Source of the DNA: Scolanthus callimorphus
Lineage: Eukaryota; Cnidaria; Anthozoa; Actiniaria; Edwardsiidae
DNA length: 64,000 nucleotides
Assembly (NCBI GenBank): GCA_033964015.1
Contig: CM066925.1
Coordinates: 12,260,204-12,324,203 of the forward strand
Direction: 5' to 3'
Positions 1 through 10,150 of this stretch are shown here, piece after piece; within the stretch, counting starts at the first letter, position 1, and each line of letters opens with the position of its first letter. The position numbers and the translations under genes are program-made. The notes beneath the pieces are model-generated. The model was not told where the DNA came from, did not search any database, and saw only the letters and a program-made list of their open reading frames with translations.

Positions 1-77
1 ATAGTGGGGTCGATATGGCATGCATAGATAATTGACCCCACCCCCAGGGGCAGTAAAGTGTTCTCCTCCAACCCAAC
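1..77 (-). CDS. short-chain collagen C4-like protein, exon (runs off window)
   Basis: Read on the minus strand, this exon follows a tgtcag acceptor and begins GWVGGEHFTAPGGGVNYLCM, then MPYRPHY at the window edge. The pattern GG-x-H-(x)n-GGG-x-NYLC-x-P is the hallmark of cnidarian and sponge proteins annotated as short-chain collagen C4-like. These are secreted proteins with a short Gly-X-Y stretch and a globular C-terminal domain. Its first codon is completed by the single G left by the upstream exon at 381-446, so the two exons join in frame. The rest of the domain lies left of position 1. Family assignment rests on motif recognition; the function of these proteins is poorly known. Confidence 0.78.
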
Positions 78-380
78 CTGACAAAGGAAAATAGTAAACA
101 TGAGTTGTTGTTATTCTTGTTGTTCTGTTTGTGTTTGGCGGTTGTACTTGTTGCTGTGGTGTGTTTCACGGATACTACATCTTTTTTTAGATTTCACTTT
201 TACATATTCAGTATCAACATATTTGTATTTTGTTCTTTTTTCTATAAAATGTTTTTCCCAATATTCAAAAATGCAGATTATTAGTCTTCGAGTCAGACAC
301 TAGCATGTGCCCTTTAAATAGTGTAGAGCGTTCACGCAAAGCAAAGAGTTCGCAGAATTCTAAATATTGCAGTAACCCAC

Positions 381-446
381 CTCTGTAAAGGAGTTCTGCA
401 CCTTTAGGACAATCACTTTTCCCCCACCGGATGAAGTGTGAACCTC
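381..446 (-). CDS. short-chain collagen C4-like protein, upstream exon
   Basis: A 66-nt exon between a tttcag acceptor and a gtgggt donor. It encodes GSHFIRWGKSDCPKGAELLY followed by RG. The core RWG-x(2-3)-CP-x-GA-x-LLY-x-G matches the start of the globular domain of short-chain collagen C4-like proteins. It enters with two bases of a codon (probably a Gly) and leaves with one base, which fits the exon at 1-77. Upstream exons with the signal peptide and collagen repeats were not found between 450 and 4000, where the sequence is mostly transposon-derived. Confidence 0.75.
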
Positions 447-572
447 CTGAAATGTTTTTAGAAAGATCATTATTAACAATTGCAGCTGTGGTCATTTAGT
501 AGCAGAAACAGTGAAAAATAGTTTGTTTTATGTGCAATGGTTGAGGTACAAGATGGGATGTGTGGTCCACCG

Positions 573-793
573 CATTCTCGTACCCAGAGCTCCTCGGCTT
601 GTCTGCTCGCAGGGGAGGCTCTTGGGACATCCATTTGAGGGCCGTTGCTGATTGGCAGATTTTAAACGTTGGAGCATGCGCTGAAGGGTCTTTCTCTCAG
701 TGGCTCTGTATTAAATCTCGCGCATGCGTCAGTGGCTGTCACCAGAGCCTCCCCCGCGAGAAAACGAGCCGGGGAGCTCTGGGTTCGAGAATG
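573..793. mobile_element. MITE family A (Mutator-like), copy 1
   Basis: A 221-bp element with ends CATTCTCGTACCCAGAGCTC and its inverse (gagctctgggttcgagaatg). It has internal inverted segments around aggggaggctct and agagcctccccc. Flanks carry ggtccacc on both sides, one base removed on the left, suggesting an 8-9-bp target duplication. Shadow ORFs through it have no coding meaning. Further copies lie at 1062, 12128, 29431, 37307 and 60823. Confidence 0.85.
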
Positions 794-851
794 GGTCCAC
801 CATTTGTCGCATTTGTCGGCCTTTTTTCTCTCCGTCCATCATTCTCACAAT

Positions 852-1056
852 CTCGTACCCAGAGCCCGTCATCTTTGGCCAGCGAGATTCAGGGCTCTGG
901 GGGAATCGATTTTTTTAAAACCCAGATTCTGGGTTTCCGGTTTGATTGTATGAAAGTTCGTTACGTTTTTGACCTATCATGCATGCTCACAAATCGGATT
1001 CTCCCAGGGCCCTGAATCTTGCCGCTGGCCAAAAGATGACGGGCTCTGGGTACGAG
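852..1056. mobile_element. MITE with long TIR, sharing terminal word with family A
   Basis: Ends read ctcgtacccagagcccgtca and the inverse tgacgggctctgggtacgag. The inverted match continues inward through tttggccagcg and agattcagggc, giving arms of roughly 65 bp. It sits between two family A copies and shares the terminal CTCGTACCCAGAGC with them, but its interior is unrelated. Confidence 0.8.
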
Positions 1057-1061
1057 GTTGT

Positions 1062-1282
1062 CATTCTCGTACCCAGAGCTCTCCGGCTCGTTTGCTCGCA
1101 GGGGAGGCTCTGGTGACATCAATTTGAGGACCTTCGCTGATTGGCTGATTTTGAACGTTCTAGCATGCACAGGACGCTCTTTCCTCAACGGCTCAGTATC
1201 AAATCTTGCGCATGCGTCAGTGGCTGTCACCACAGCCTCCCCCGCGAGGCGACGAGACGGGGAAGCTCTGGATTCGAGAATG
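1062..1282. mobile_element. MITE family A, copy 2
   Basis: Same length (221 bp), ends and internal inverted segments as the copy at 573. No convincing target duplication remains. Confidence 0.83.
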
Positions 1283-1764
1283 TCCGTCCTTACTTTGAAT
1301 CTTTTGAATACTTTATGTATAGCATGTATCGTACGTAAATTATTGTCCATATGGCAAATAGGAGTCAAACTGAGCCCAAGACCGATAGTGCACTACTCTT
1401 TAAATCCAACCCTGATTATAAAGTGTATGAAGGTACATACATTATCTACCGAGTAGCGTAAATAGTGTAATCAGAGTCAACGAACCTGTTTCTCCTCCGC
1501 ATTTGCCCCCTTTACCTGCGGAATAAACATATAACAAACATAAGAAGTGAGCATCCGAAGCACAGGAGAAGATGATTGCATTTTTAGATCGTATATTTTG
1601 AATTTTTCGCAATAATAGTTGTCGTGATTCAAAATTATGACTCAAAAGAAAGAAGGCGGAATCAGCGCCGCCATTGCACTACGCGCGCTGAATCCCACTT
1701 TTTCACTTTCAACAACTAATTTTAGCGGGAAATTCAAAATCCACAGTCCAAAAATTGGTAAATC

Positions 1765-1981
1765 CCTGCCTCGTACCCAGGCCAGGCGTCTCAGGTGTGT
1801 CAAAAACCCGCGGCGATCCGCGAAAGTAAAATCTCGATGCGCGAAATGCATTATGGGAAGGCTCAGGCGCTGTCGCGAACGATCATGGGAACTCCCCTTC
1901 CCATGATGCCTTTCGCGCTAGCTCGCTCCCATTCGCTCTCGCCTCGAAAATCGCTAGAACGCGCCTGGATACGAGGCAGGG
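1765..1981. mobile_element. MITE with CCCTGCCTCGTACCCAGGC ends
   Basis: Left end CCCTGCCTCGTACCCAGGC is inverted at the right as GCGCCTGGATACGAGGCAGGG. The interior has further inverted segments (cgcgaaatgcattatggga). No coding sequence is seen. Confidence 0.7.
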
Positions 1982-2001
1982 TCAATCCTATTTCGAGCCT
2001 C

Positions 2002-2245
2002 CTTTAAAAAGAGTCTGTGTCAGTCGCCATTTCGTCGACAGCATAGCAACAAACCAAGTCGGAGAAAACATCCATTTCCATCGGCTGATTTTAGAGAATA
2101 AAGAGCAATGTTCTCGATTGAATTTCGTAGTCAAATCTGAAACTTTGTTTTTAGATGTTTATTTAAGAGATTTCTATGCGTAATTCCTTTTCTAGTATCG
2201 ACCGAAAACAACAAAGGAGTGGCTGACACGGTCTCTTTAAAAAGG
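2002..2245. mobile_element. dispersed MITE, TIR TTTAAAAAGAGxCxGTGTCAG
   Basis: The left end cctttaaaaagagtctgtgt is inverted at the right as acacggtctctttaaaaagg. A diverged inverted copy is at 44337-44573. The two share aaccaagtcggagaaa, catccatttccatcgg and the stretch around gattgaattt. Two independent locations with matching ends support a transposed unit. Confidence 0.8.
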
Positions 2246-2475
2246 TGCTATATTGTAATCATATCCTTGCCTTTGATGAGCATCTTCCCAAGCTTTTTTA
2301 ATCTGCAAAAGAAAAAAAGTACAGGACACTGAGCAAATGCTGTGAAAATAGGTGGTGTCTTTAACATTCTTTTGTGTTTGAATGATGTATTTGGTCATTT
2401 CTGAATCCTCTTGGTATGTAGAGCAAAGCTACAGCTCTCTTTTAAGGCTGGTTCTCACTGGAGCGCAAATGCAAG

Positions 2476-3025
2476 GGACACACTAGAAAACGCAAGCGCC
2501 ACACTTCGACACACTAGAACGCAAGCGCTACACTTCGACACACTAGAACGCAAGCGCAACACTTCGACACACTAGAACGCAAGCGCAACACTTCGACACA
2601 CTAGAACGCAAGCGCAACACTTCGACACACTAGAACGCAAGCGCAACACTTCGACACACTAGAACGCAAGCGCAACACTTCGACACACTAGAACGCAAGC
2701 GCAACACTTCGACACACTAGAACGCAAGCGCAACACTTCGACACACTAGAACGCAAGCGCAACACTTCGACACACTAGAACGCAAGCGCAACACTTCGAC
2801 ACACTAGAACGCAAGCGCAACACTTCGACACACTAGAACGCAAGTGCAACACTTCGACACACTAGAACGCAAGCGCAACACTTCGACACACTAGAACGCA
2901 AGCGCAACACTTCGACACACTAGAACGCAAGCGCAACACTTCGACACACTAGAACGCAAGCGCAACACTTCGACACACTAGAACGCAAGCGCTACACTTC
3001 GACACACTAGAACACAAGCGCAAAA
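2476..3025. repeat. 29-bp minisatellite, about 18-19 units
   Basis: Tandem 29-bp unit acactagaacgcaagcgcaa + cacttcgac. Interior units are nearly identical (one gcaagtgc variant near 2840), while both edges are diverged. This suggests recent homogenisation in the centre. The unit is built from the same gcaagcgc/cacactag words found at the ends of the host element. Confidence 0.95.
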
Positions 3026-3077
3026 CATCGAGACGTTGCGTTCCTTGCGCATGCGCGTGAGTCTAGTGTGAGTTACG

Positions 3078-3503
3078 CTCAACTTGTCTCGCAACAATTT
3101 TGCAAAACGAGTTGAAGAGCAATGCTGCGCGTTTTACCACCCGGCCAAACAACTTGTCTTGTTACAAATTGGCATGTTGCAAGTTGACATATAGTGTTGC
3201 AGAAAGTAGAAGTCCGTCCTACTTTTTGCAACGAAATTGTTTTTTGTTGCGTAGCCTGCTGGCAGGCGTTGGAGAGTAGTTTTAGCTCGAGAAACCCGAG
3301 TTTACTTTCGCTTGGCCGCCATCTTGGATTTGTCCTTTTTCCTGGTTCCACCGTAGCCTGCTCACAGGCGTTGGAGAGTCGTTTTAGCTCGAGAAACCCG
3401 AGTTGACTTTCACGTGGCCGCCATCGGCTATTTGTTGGTGGTAAGACGCGTAGCATCGCTCTTCAGCTAGTTTTGCAACAATGTCGCGAGACAAGTTGAG
3501 CGA
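3078..3503. mobile_element. inner MITE with ~60-bp TIR
   Basis: Left arm from caacttgtctcgcaacaatt to ctgcgcgttttaccacc is inverted on the right as ggtggtaagacgcgtagcat to gcgagacaagttg. It lies wholly inside the element at 2446-3651, so it is a later insertion or an internal rearrangement. Between the arms are two direct repeats at about 3254-3312 and 3354-3425 (gtagcctgctnncaggcgtt, tttagctcgagaaacccgag). Confidence 0.75.
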
Positions 3504-4145
3504 TTTTGCTGCCCGTTTACCTCGCCTTTAAAGTGAACGCATGCGCAAGCAAACTAATTAATGTTAATTTTAGGCTTGCGCTTGCGTCGCTGTTATTCAC
3601 ACTTGCCTTGAGCTTGCGTACTGCGCATGCGTGCGCGTGTGAACCAGCCCATAACTTTTTACCAGAGCGAATGGCAAAAAATTCCCAGCATCAGGGCATG
3701 GATCTGTTTTTCCATCAAACACGAATCACTATCGCACACTGGTCCCAAAAAGAATTGAACTATTGTTTGAAAATTTCTTAGGAAAGACTCCAAAGGATTA
3801 AGTTTAGCAAAGCCAGGTGAGACCAAAACATTTCCAGCAGAGGGTTTTTTCTTGTATTTTAAATGTTTCGCGAATAATCGGGCTCAAAAAGATAAACAAT
3901 TATACAACAGCGAAAGGGAAATATCTAGTTTTAGTACATACCTCTTTGGAAGAGCATAAATTATAAATTATTATTTGTATTTTGTGAAAAGATTCTGAAG
4001 TTAAAGTTTGAGTATTAAATGCGATGGTGATTATGTTGATGAAAGGGGGTGAGGAACAGCTTTTCAGAGGACCAGTTTTGCGGGCGCGTTACATTCTCGC
4101 CAAAGAAATTGGGTGTGAACAAGCATATTTGCGAATCTTGCTTAC

Positions 4146-4303
4146 CTCTGTTCAAGACTCTTGACTTTCCCTAACAAAATCGCAACGTGTCCTTTTTTGT
4201 CATGGCGCTTGAAAGCTTCTTCTAAATCTTCCTCCTCCTCCGCTTGTACCTGGCACGTTACCAGGAACGCAAAAAGAACAACTCCGAAAACTGAAAACTT
4301 CAT
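4146..4303 (-). CDS. small secreted peptide precursor, first exon
   Basis: ATG at 4303 opens a 158-nt exon ending in a strong gtaagc donor. It starts MKFSVFGVVLFAFLVTCQVQ-A, a textbook signal peptide with a cleavage site after QVQA. An acidic run (EEEEDLEEA) follows, then a basic segment (FKRHDKKGHVAILLGKVKSL, EQR). I do not recognise the family. The exon leaves two bases of a codon. A possible next exon after the tag at about 3768 would add only SSILFGTSVR before a stop; that junction is a guess. It could be a neuropeptide-like or matrix peptide, but the complete sequence is needed. Confidence 0.55.
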
Positions 4304-4939
4304 TTTTACGAACTTGACAGGAGTAGCTGTCTCTCTGATTGAGGTTTAGCGAAGAAGACTCGATAATCAATAGTTCATTATCATTTAAATCGCCTTTTTA
4401 AGTGTGTACTCAAAACTGTTTCGCGTCTTTGGGCATCTACTTGAAAGTCTGTTTTCCGGTACATTCAAACTTTCATGGTTGAACTATTTATTGTCAGGCA
4501 GGAACATGAAATAACCCTTAGATAATGGAACGTAATCCTCTAACTGCTGTGTAACGTAACATTTTTTAGTGTAGATTGAGCCCCGCCGAGCAAAAAGGGC
4601 CCTCCTACAGAATTTCATTCGTTCGAGAAAATTACGAAACCTTTATATTGGAAATTTTAAACTGCCAAATCTACACTTTGCCGTGCGAAATTAGGATAAC
4701 CAATATGCGCAGTGATTAGATACATAAATTAGCTCCCTAAAACTCTTGCAAACTAGAAATTTGACAAAACACCGTATAGAGTGGTTTTCATCGGACTGTG
4801 AACAAAAACTAATAGTCAGTCTGTAATAGAGTCTACTAGTGATAATTAAAAAGGAGAATACAATGAAAATGACTTTCATATACTGTATAACAGTGCTTAT
4901 TTTGTTAGTATCTATTTCACAGTCGGATGAAAACCACTC
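4304..4939. other. intergenic, nothing identified
   Basis: AT-rich sequence upstream of the small secreted-peptide exon. No TATA box, CArG box or exon with convincing splice sites and protein-like content was seen. Scattered short ORFs overlap each other on both strands. Confidence 0.5.
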
Positions 4940-4942
4940 TAA

Positions 4943-5123
4943 GACCCCGTCCACACTACACCCTTTTTGCTCCGTTTGCAAAAAGATTTGCGTCCACACT
5001 TATAGTTTTCGTATTGTTTTCGCCGTTTTCGGTGATCGTTTTCGGCGTTGTAGTGTGGACGATAGCCGTATCCGGAGCAAAAAGTATCCGTTCGTTTGAA
5101 AACGGTGTAGTGTGGACGGGGTC
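4943..5123. mobile_element. Harbinger-like MITE, TSD TAA
   Basis: A 181-bp element flanked by TAA (4940-4942 and 5124-5126). Ends are gaccccgtccacactacacc and the inverse ggtgtagtgtggacggggtc, 20 bp and perfect. Inside, the words tccacact and gtgtgga recur. Confidence 0.85.
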
Positions 5124-6071
5124 TAAAGGTCCCTTTTCGCTTGCGTCCGCGTTCTACTGTAGTTCTGTGTTGTTTTTACGCGTCATTAGAAATGATCAAT
5201 GAAGTCTAGTTTTCCGTAGGCGTAACTAAAAAGCTCATTAAAACGCACCAAGGAAGCGTCATTCGTTTGTTTTAGCAAACAAGCTAATAACTTCAAATAA
5301 ACATAATAATAACAATAATTTATATAGCGCCTATATATATATGTTCTAGGCGCTTTACTTCTATGAAAAAACAAGTAGCCGATTAAAAAAAGCAATAATT
5401 AAAGATTTGGTGCCAAATTAAAACCATGAGGAGCTCTTTCTTTCTGATTTCCCTCTTAACCGGAGGGACTTCCAATGCGCAACGATGCATCTGGCATTCC
5501 TATAAACGTATTCTTCACTTCGCTAGAAATACTAGATTTAAATCTAGAAACTGATGATGCGAAGGCTCTACTCCTTCGCTATACAACTATTTCAAGAAAC
5601 GTTGTCAGTAGAGCGTTCAAGTATACACGCCCATTCCGGCTAGGACATATGGGTAAAGAGGTATCTAAGCAATAAAAATGTTTGTAGTTATCTCAAAGCA
5701 CACGGGTAGTACCTTATTCTCGATTCCTATTCTTATTTCCTCACAGTTCTACACTATTTTCTTGTAGTGCGGTCGCGTTTTCTACGACAAACTTTATTGA
5801 ATAAGCTGTATAGCGAAGGAGTAGCCTATTCCATCTTTTTCGCACCATCAATTTTTCCCGCTTCTACTGCAGCGGTTGAAAGCGTGCTTTTGTATTTATG
5901 TCAGAGTATTTTTTAATTGCATATTTTCGCGTTGCGATAATTATAATTGAGCGCTGGTTTATAATTTAGTTGACTTTTAGTAGTACGTCTCTTCGATCTT
6001 AGTGTAAGAATGAATATAGAGCTTGTATGAGTCTTGTCGTTCTAGGATAAAACGGAACTATTTAACAATTA
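5124..6071. other. intergenic, LINE-tail-like fragment only
   Basis: Around 5300-5360 there is aataataacaataatttatatagcgcctat, split here as (AAT)n followed by tatatagcgcctatat, which looks like the 3' end of an invertebrate non-LTR element. A 42-codon ORF at 5427-5555 (+) begins MRSSFFLISLLTGGTSNAQR but lacks support. Nothing else was identified. Confidence 0.4.
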
Positions 6072-6361
6072 GACCTCAAGGCCGAATGTGCTATGATAAT
6101 AGACCATGAGGCCGAAGGCCGAATGGTCTATTGATATCATAGCACACGAGGACGAGAGGTCTACTTGTTTAGTATAAACCAGCTAGTTGGTCGGTTTTGA
6201 CAATGAAGACCATTCTTTTATTTTTAAAAAATCAATCAAGTTTTCTTGCAAAGAAAGGTGGTGGTTTTGCCAGTATGGTCTATCACTAATAGACCATTAG
6301 TAGCTCAGCCAATCAGAATGCAGGATTTGTAATAGACCATTAGTTGGTTTATACTAAATAG
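6072..6361. repeat. nested palindromic repeats
   Basis: Two inverted repeats lie side by side. At 6072-6173 tagacctc/gaggtcta enclose tgtgctatgat/atcatagcaca and atagaccat/atggtctat. At 6167-6361 tttagtataaaccagctag is inverted as ttggtttatactaaa, and aatagaccat recurs. It is probably a compound of fold-back MITEs; boundaries are approximate. Confidence 0.55.
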
Positions 6362-7266
6362 TTTTAGTAAAACTGAGAGGCGCTCGCGCGTTGGCAATGA
6401 TAATTTGTTTTACTTTTTCAGCGGTCCGGTATCCATCAAATCGCGCGCTCTGATTGGCTCGCGAGCGGACCCTGTGTCCGGATGAATATCGCGCGCGCTG
6501 AATTCCGAGGTGCGCGGCTAATTGAGGTGAAGTTTTATACTGTTTCAGTGAAAGCAAAAAAAAAAAAAAAACCAACCGGTCTCGGTAAAATAATCGGTCT
6601 CGGTCAGTATTTTCAAGACTTCGGTCACGATATTTCACGATCCGGACCTCCCAGCCAGTAAATAACATATATTTCTTTCGACCTCTAGCAGACAAAGAGT
6701 AAATCTTGCTGCCCTAGAATGCAAATAATAAACCCGTGAAATTTAGGGTTTCAAAGAACTCTAGGTTCTTTGTGAAGCGATTGTTTTCGCTCTTCATGCG
6801 TCAACAGTTTTTCACTAAATTTCACAAATATATACTGTTTAGCAAATAATTTGTCACGGATTCACAGCCTGCGTTCTTACTACAAATAATTTGGCTATCA
6901 AAGTCTGGGTATTTAAAAGGGCAGTGTCACGATTTTAGGGTTAATTTAGGTAGCTTAAATGCAGTCAGATTCACAAGAAATGAACAAAATAGTCGCCTAG
7001 GTTTGTTAAATAACCTTTCAGCTGCCAGATGAGTACAAATTTGGAATATTTTCGTGTGTTATCGAGCGGATGGAATTGGATTGCGAATTGGCATTTTTGA
7101 TTTCTTAACAGGCTGGACAGAATGCCTATACAAGTTTCAGCTCTTTCATCTTTATAACACTAAATCATAGTATAATATAGGAGTCTGAGTTGTTTATGTA
7201 TCCCACTGGTCTTATTTTCTAACATTTTGTTGAAACAACCGTGACATAGCCCCTTTAATAGCGTCT
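6362..7266. other. intergenic 3' of the PAN/D8C gene
   Basis: Contains a poly-A run at about 6556 and a 3' flank for the minus-strand gene ending at 7267. No exon or structured repeat was recognised. Confidence 0.4.
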
Positions 7267-7634
7267 CTATGTAGACGCTTCAGAGCAGTATCTCAGACTA
7301 CAGCTGGGAACACCCCTCAGCTTGTACACGTAATATCTCCCACAGTTCTGTACACGAATGCCGACTTTCCAATGGCAACACTTTGAAGACCAATGAAAGC
7401 AAGCTGTCCTGCGTACAATCCCTTGAGCCATACTAGGATGCGGACCGTTCATCCACCCTGGCGCATGCGTATTACACCGCAACTGGGGTGGACATTTAGT
7501 AGGCATGCGCGTGGAATTACCGCTGAATCGATACCATTTAGTAGCCATATTGCGGTCGCATAGCTGGTCGGCATTGAGATGGTGGATATTTCGTGTGGCG
7601 TCGGTGATTTCGGTGTAGGAAATACACGGGTCAT
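7267..7634 (-). CDS. D8C domain, last exon
   Basis: After an atccag acceptor the exon reads DDPCISYTEITDATRNIHHL, continues WYRFSGNSTRMPTKCPPQLR, CNTHAPGWMNGPHPS and GIVRRTACFHW, and ends YKLRGVPSCSLRYCSEAST before TAG. CNTHAPGWMNGxHP, GIVxRxxCFHW, the CC pair and YVYKL are diagnostic of the D8C domain of uromodulin/GP2/OIT3. The domain is full length with its eight or more cysteines. The entry phase (two bases) matches the single base left by exon 8692-8841. Confidence 0.88.
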
Positions 7635-7971
7635 CTGGATATAATATAAGCATGTTTATCAGCACATACCGAGGCTTTATATAAACATTTAGGGGAAGTC
7701 CACACAAAGACGTCTTTGTCCACCCATCCGCGACTATTTAAGGCCTCGTTCACACACATAGAGGTTATTTGATTATCCAGGATCGTGTCTCATCGAATAT
7801 GAGTCTGCGAGTCTCTTGCCCTCCCTCTCCCTTTTCCGCCGAGCACCTCGCTTACGAACTCACGACTATGCAACGCGTTGTCGGAAGTCACACGCGCCCT
7901 GAGACTGCAAACATGAGTTGTCTGGGTAGGTCTTGGATTATCTCACAGTTGGGATAGCTATTTATGACTAA

Positions 7972-8184
7972 GACCCGGTTCACACGAGACCGGTACAAAA
8001 CCGGACCGGTACAATTCTGGTACGGTACCGACGCGCGTTCACACGGGACCGGATTTTGGCACAGGTAGGCCGTGTGAACACTGTTGCAAAACGTGCCAGA
8101 ATTGTACCGGTACCGTATTAACAGGCGGTACCGTACCAGAATTGTACAGGTCCGGTTTTGTACCGGTCTCGTGTGAACGGCGTC
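7972..8184. mobile_element. Harbinger-like MITE, TSD TAA, in intron
   Basis: A 213-bp element flanked by TAA (7969-7971, 8185-8187). The inverted arms are about 58 bp, from gacccggttcacacgagacc through tacaattctggtacggtacc. It lies in the intron between the D8C and SCQEI exons. Confidence 0.9.
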
Positions 8185-8294
8185 TAAATACTCTCTAGTC
8201 GCAATTTGCCCCAGCTATGACAGCTGTCCATTTGGCGTAAAGAATCTAGTAACCTGACCATTTGAGATCTCATCTTGAAATAGGATATAATTTC

Positions 8295-8365
8295 TACCCG
8301 CGTAGGCTTGAGTGCTCACTAGGCGGGCAAGGTTTATTGAAATAATTATATATTGTCACAAGAGT
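8295..8365. repeat. dispersed repeat, LINE/SINE 3'-end-like
   Basis: The segment gcgtaggcttgagtgctcac plus caaggtttattgaaata recurs at about 46284-46345 with the same order. The tttattgaaat ending suggests the reverse-complemented tail of a retroelement. Confidence 0.55.
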
Positions 8366-8691
8366 AACTAAGATAAGAGTATTCCTATGGTCTACATGGG
8401 ATCCTCAGCACTGTCACAAACGTTCTATTTTTAGAACAAAAACAAAAGAACTCAATGTGCTATGTAGGCTGGAATTATTCTTTGATGATGTATCTTACAA
8501 TTAGATGTTTTATAAAGTTTGAAAAAACTAGGCATGCAAGGTCACGTTACAATGGAACCTTCTGATTGGTTAAATAGTTGGCAAAGTGTGATTTAATGGG
8601 AAAAGTGTATCTAAAAATAGAACATTTGTGACTGGCATAAAGTGTCAGAGGAACACTCTTATCTGATTTACTCTTGCTTGTCATCAGTCAC

Positions 8692-8841
8692 CTCTCCCGT
8701 CGGTTAATCTTGAGCTGCAGGATGCTGGGTTCACGCCAGAGCTGGTCATGATCCAGTACCTGCCATTGACTGCTGGGCCGTACACGTCTTTGATTTCTTG
8801 ACACGATTCAGCGGGCATCATCTTAGAGGACCCTAGCGGGA
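8692..8841 (-). CDS. SCQEI (fibrinogen-domain-start-like) module, middle exon
   Basis: A 150-nt exon, phase 1 in and 1 out, with acceptor caacag and donor gtgact. It encodes ESCQEIKDVYGPAVNGRYWI in its centre. SCxEIKD-(x)n-G-x-YWI is the usual opening of fibrinogen-related domains in cnidarian PAN proteins. Here it is followed by MTSSGVNPASCSS rather than the expected VYCDM, and the next exon in phase is D8C. The module therefore looks truncated or repurposed. Confidence 0.75.
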
Positions 8842-8976
8842 CTGTTGAAAATCCATATTAAATGCAGAGTTATAAAATGGAAAGGAATGGTATAGTTAGA
8901 CTTCATTATTTGATGGATAGACTTTATTTCGCACTCTTCCGTTTAGAAATGTCTCACAACAATGATTAATTACAAT

Positions 8977-9269
8977 GGCCGTTTTCACACTAGAGACGAA
9001 CAAATCGTCTGGACGGACAAATCGTCTGTAGACGAACAAATCGTCTGATGTGAAAACGGGACGAACAAATTTTCAGACGAACAAATCGTCTGAATTTTTT
9101 CGTCTGTTTGGCCGTCTAGGAAGACGATTTTTCATAGACAACTTGTTCGTATAGACGAACAAATCGACTAAAGTCCGACCTGAATTCACACTAGACGTAC
9201 AAAGACGAACAAATTGTCAGACGATTTGTCCGTCTAGACGATTTGTTCGTCTTCTAGTGTGAAAACGGC
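8977..9269. mobile_element. MITE with GGCCGTTTTCACACTAG ends and acgaacaaatcgtct repeats
   Basis: Ends ggccgttttcacactagaga and the inverse tctagtgtgaaaacggc. The interior is largely built from the words acgaacaaatcgtct and its inverse, repeated about ten times, so it can fold extensively. No clean 3-bp duplication is visible. Confidence 0.8.
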
Positions 9270-9923
9270 AAATGATTCATGCCACAACGCGCGCGTTTCT
9301 CGGATTCTGATTGGCTCTCAGCCATTGGTACACCACATACACGGAACGCGCCATCATCAGCAGCGCGCGCGCGCTCAAGAAAAACCCGTTTAACTGTGCG
9401 CGCGTAAAACTGTTTGGTCGGCTGCGCCTTATGAATCCACAACATGTTGACCACTTTATTACGTCATTCTGTGGTGTATATAAGAGGACGCACCACGGAA
9501 AAGACGCAGAGGGCGCGTTATTTACACTTTATTCACCAAATGTCGGCGCGCGCATGCTAATCGCCCATATTGGCGGACTACATATTGGCGCTTTTGAGCA
9601 GCCGGCGCAGTAAAAACTGAATTGATAGCGGTTTATTGCCCCGAGGTGGTTAAATGCGTAAAAGGACGGAGTGCTAAAATGGTATTTACTGGGACAGTGT
9701 CTTTAGTGGCTCTTTAGCGCCCCTTCAAAGTTAAAAGATGGTTAGTTCAAGCAGGCGGGACCTCCGTAGATTGTGAAACACGTAGCTAAATGTGGCCCAC
9801 AATATGACCTGAACAGAAATAAAGTTTCGTCTGTCTTATCCTGGGATTCAACAAGGAACCCGGGGAGAGGTAGGACCAAACACATCGCTTAGTCAACCAT
9901 GCTTCCCTCAATGTGACGAAAGT

Positions 9924-10101
9924 CACAGGGAATTTCTGCAGAAACCCATCCATTGGAAAAGCTGAGTTTACCATGATAGAAGACTATGGGAAGTGTTCGG
10001 ATTTCCCATGGCTATCCATGTGATTTCCGAAACACTTCCGATGCGTGTGCCTTGGTAAATTCAGGTTTTCCCATGGATTGGTTTCTGCAGACATTCCTGT
10101 G
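9924..10101. mobile_element. MITE family GGGAATTTCTGCAGAAACCC, copy 1
   Basis: Left cacagggaatttctgcagaa and acccatccattggaaaagc are inverted on the right as gttttcccatggattggttt and ctgcagacattcctgtg. A second copy is at 61392-61569. It lies in the intron just 3' of the PAN exon. Confidence 0.8.
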
Positions 10102-10150
10102 AGCTGGGGAAATCTTGGCGTGCGCGATGTGGCGCGTGGTGCACGCTTAC

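Larger units (their letters stand above)
2446..3651. mobile_element. PIF/Harbinger-like element with internal expansion
   Basis: Left end GGCTGGTTCTCACTGGAGCG follows TAA; right end gcgtgtgaaccagccca is followed by TAA. The interior is a 29-bp minisatellite, then a second inverted-repeat element (3078-3503), then gcaagc-rich sequence like the left end. The TAA duplication and GGxxGGTTCxCAC termini suit PIF/Harbinger MITEs. No transposase is present. Confidence 0.6.

Noticed and set aside
560..1456. Plus and minus ORFs of 60-150 codons
   Set aside because: They run through MITE copies and recur in equivalent form in every family A copy (12.1, 29.4, 37.3 and 60.8 kb).
1442..1645. Minus frame after a ccgcag acceptor (GKGGKCGGETGS) as an exon of the collagen gene
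   Set aside because: Glycine-rich but not Gly-X-Y, and it stops soon after; phase with the known exons cannot be tested.
2476..3025. CRISPR array
   Set aside because: Pure 29-bp tandem repeat without spacers.
5427..5555. 42-codon plus ORF MRSSFFLISLLTGG... as a secreted peptide
   Set aside because: The start context is good, but the hydrophobic stretch is short and the remainder is not peptide-like; no splice or promoter support.
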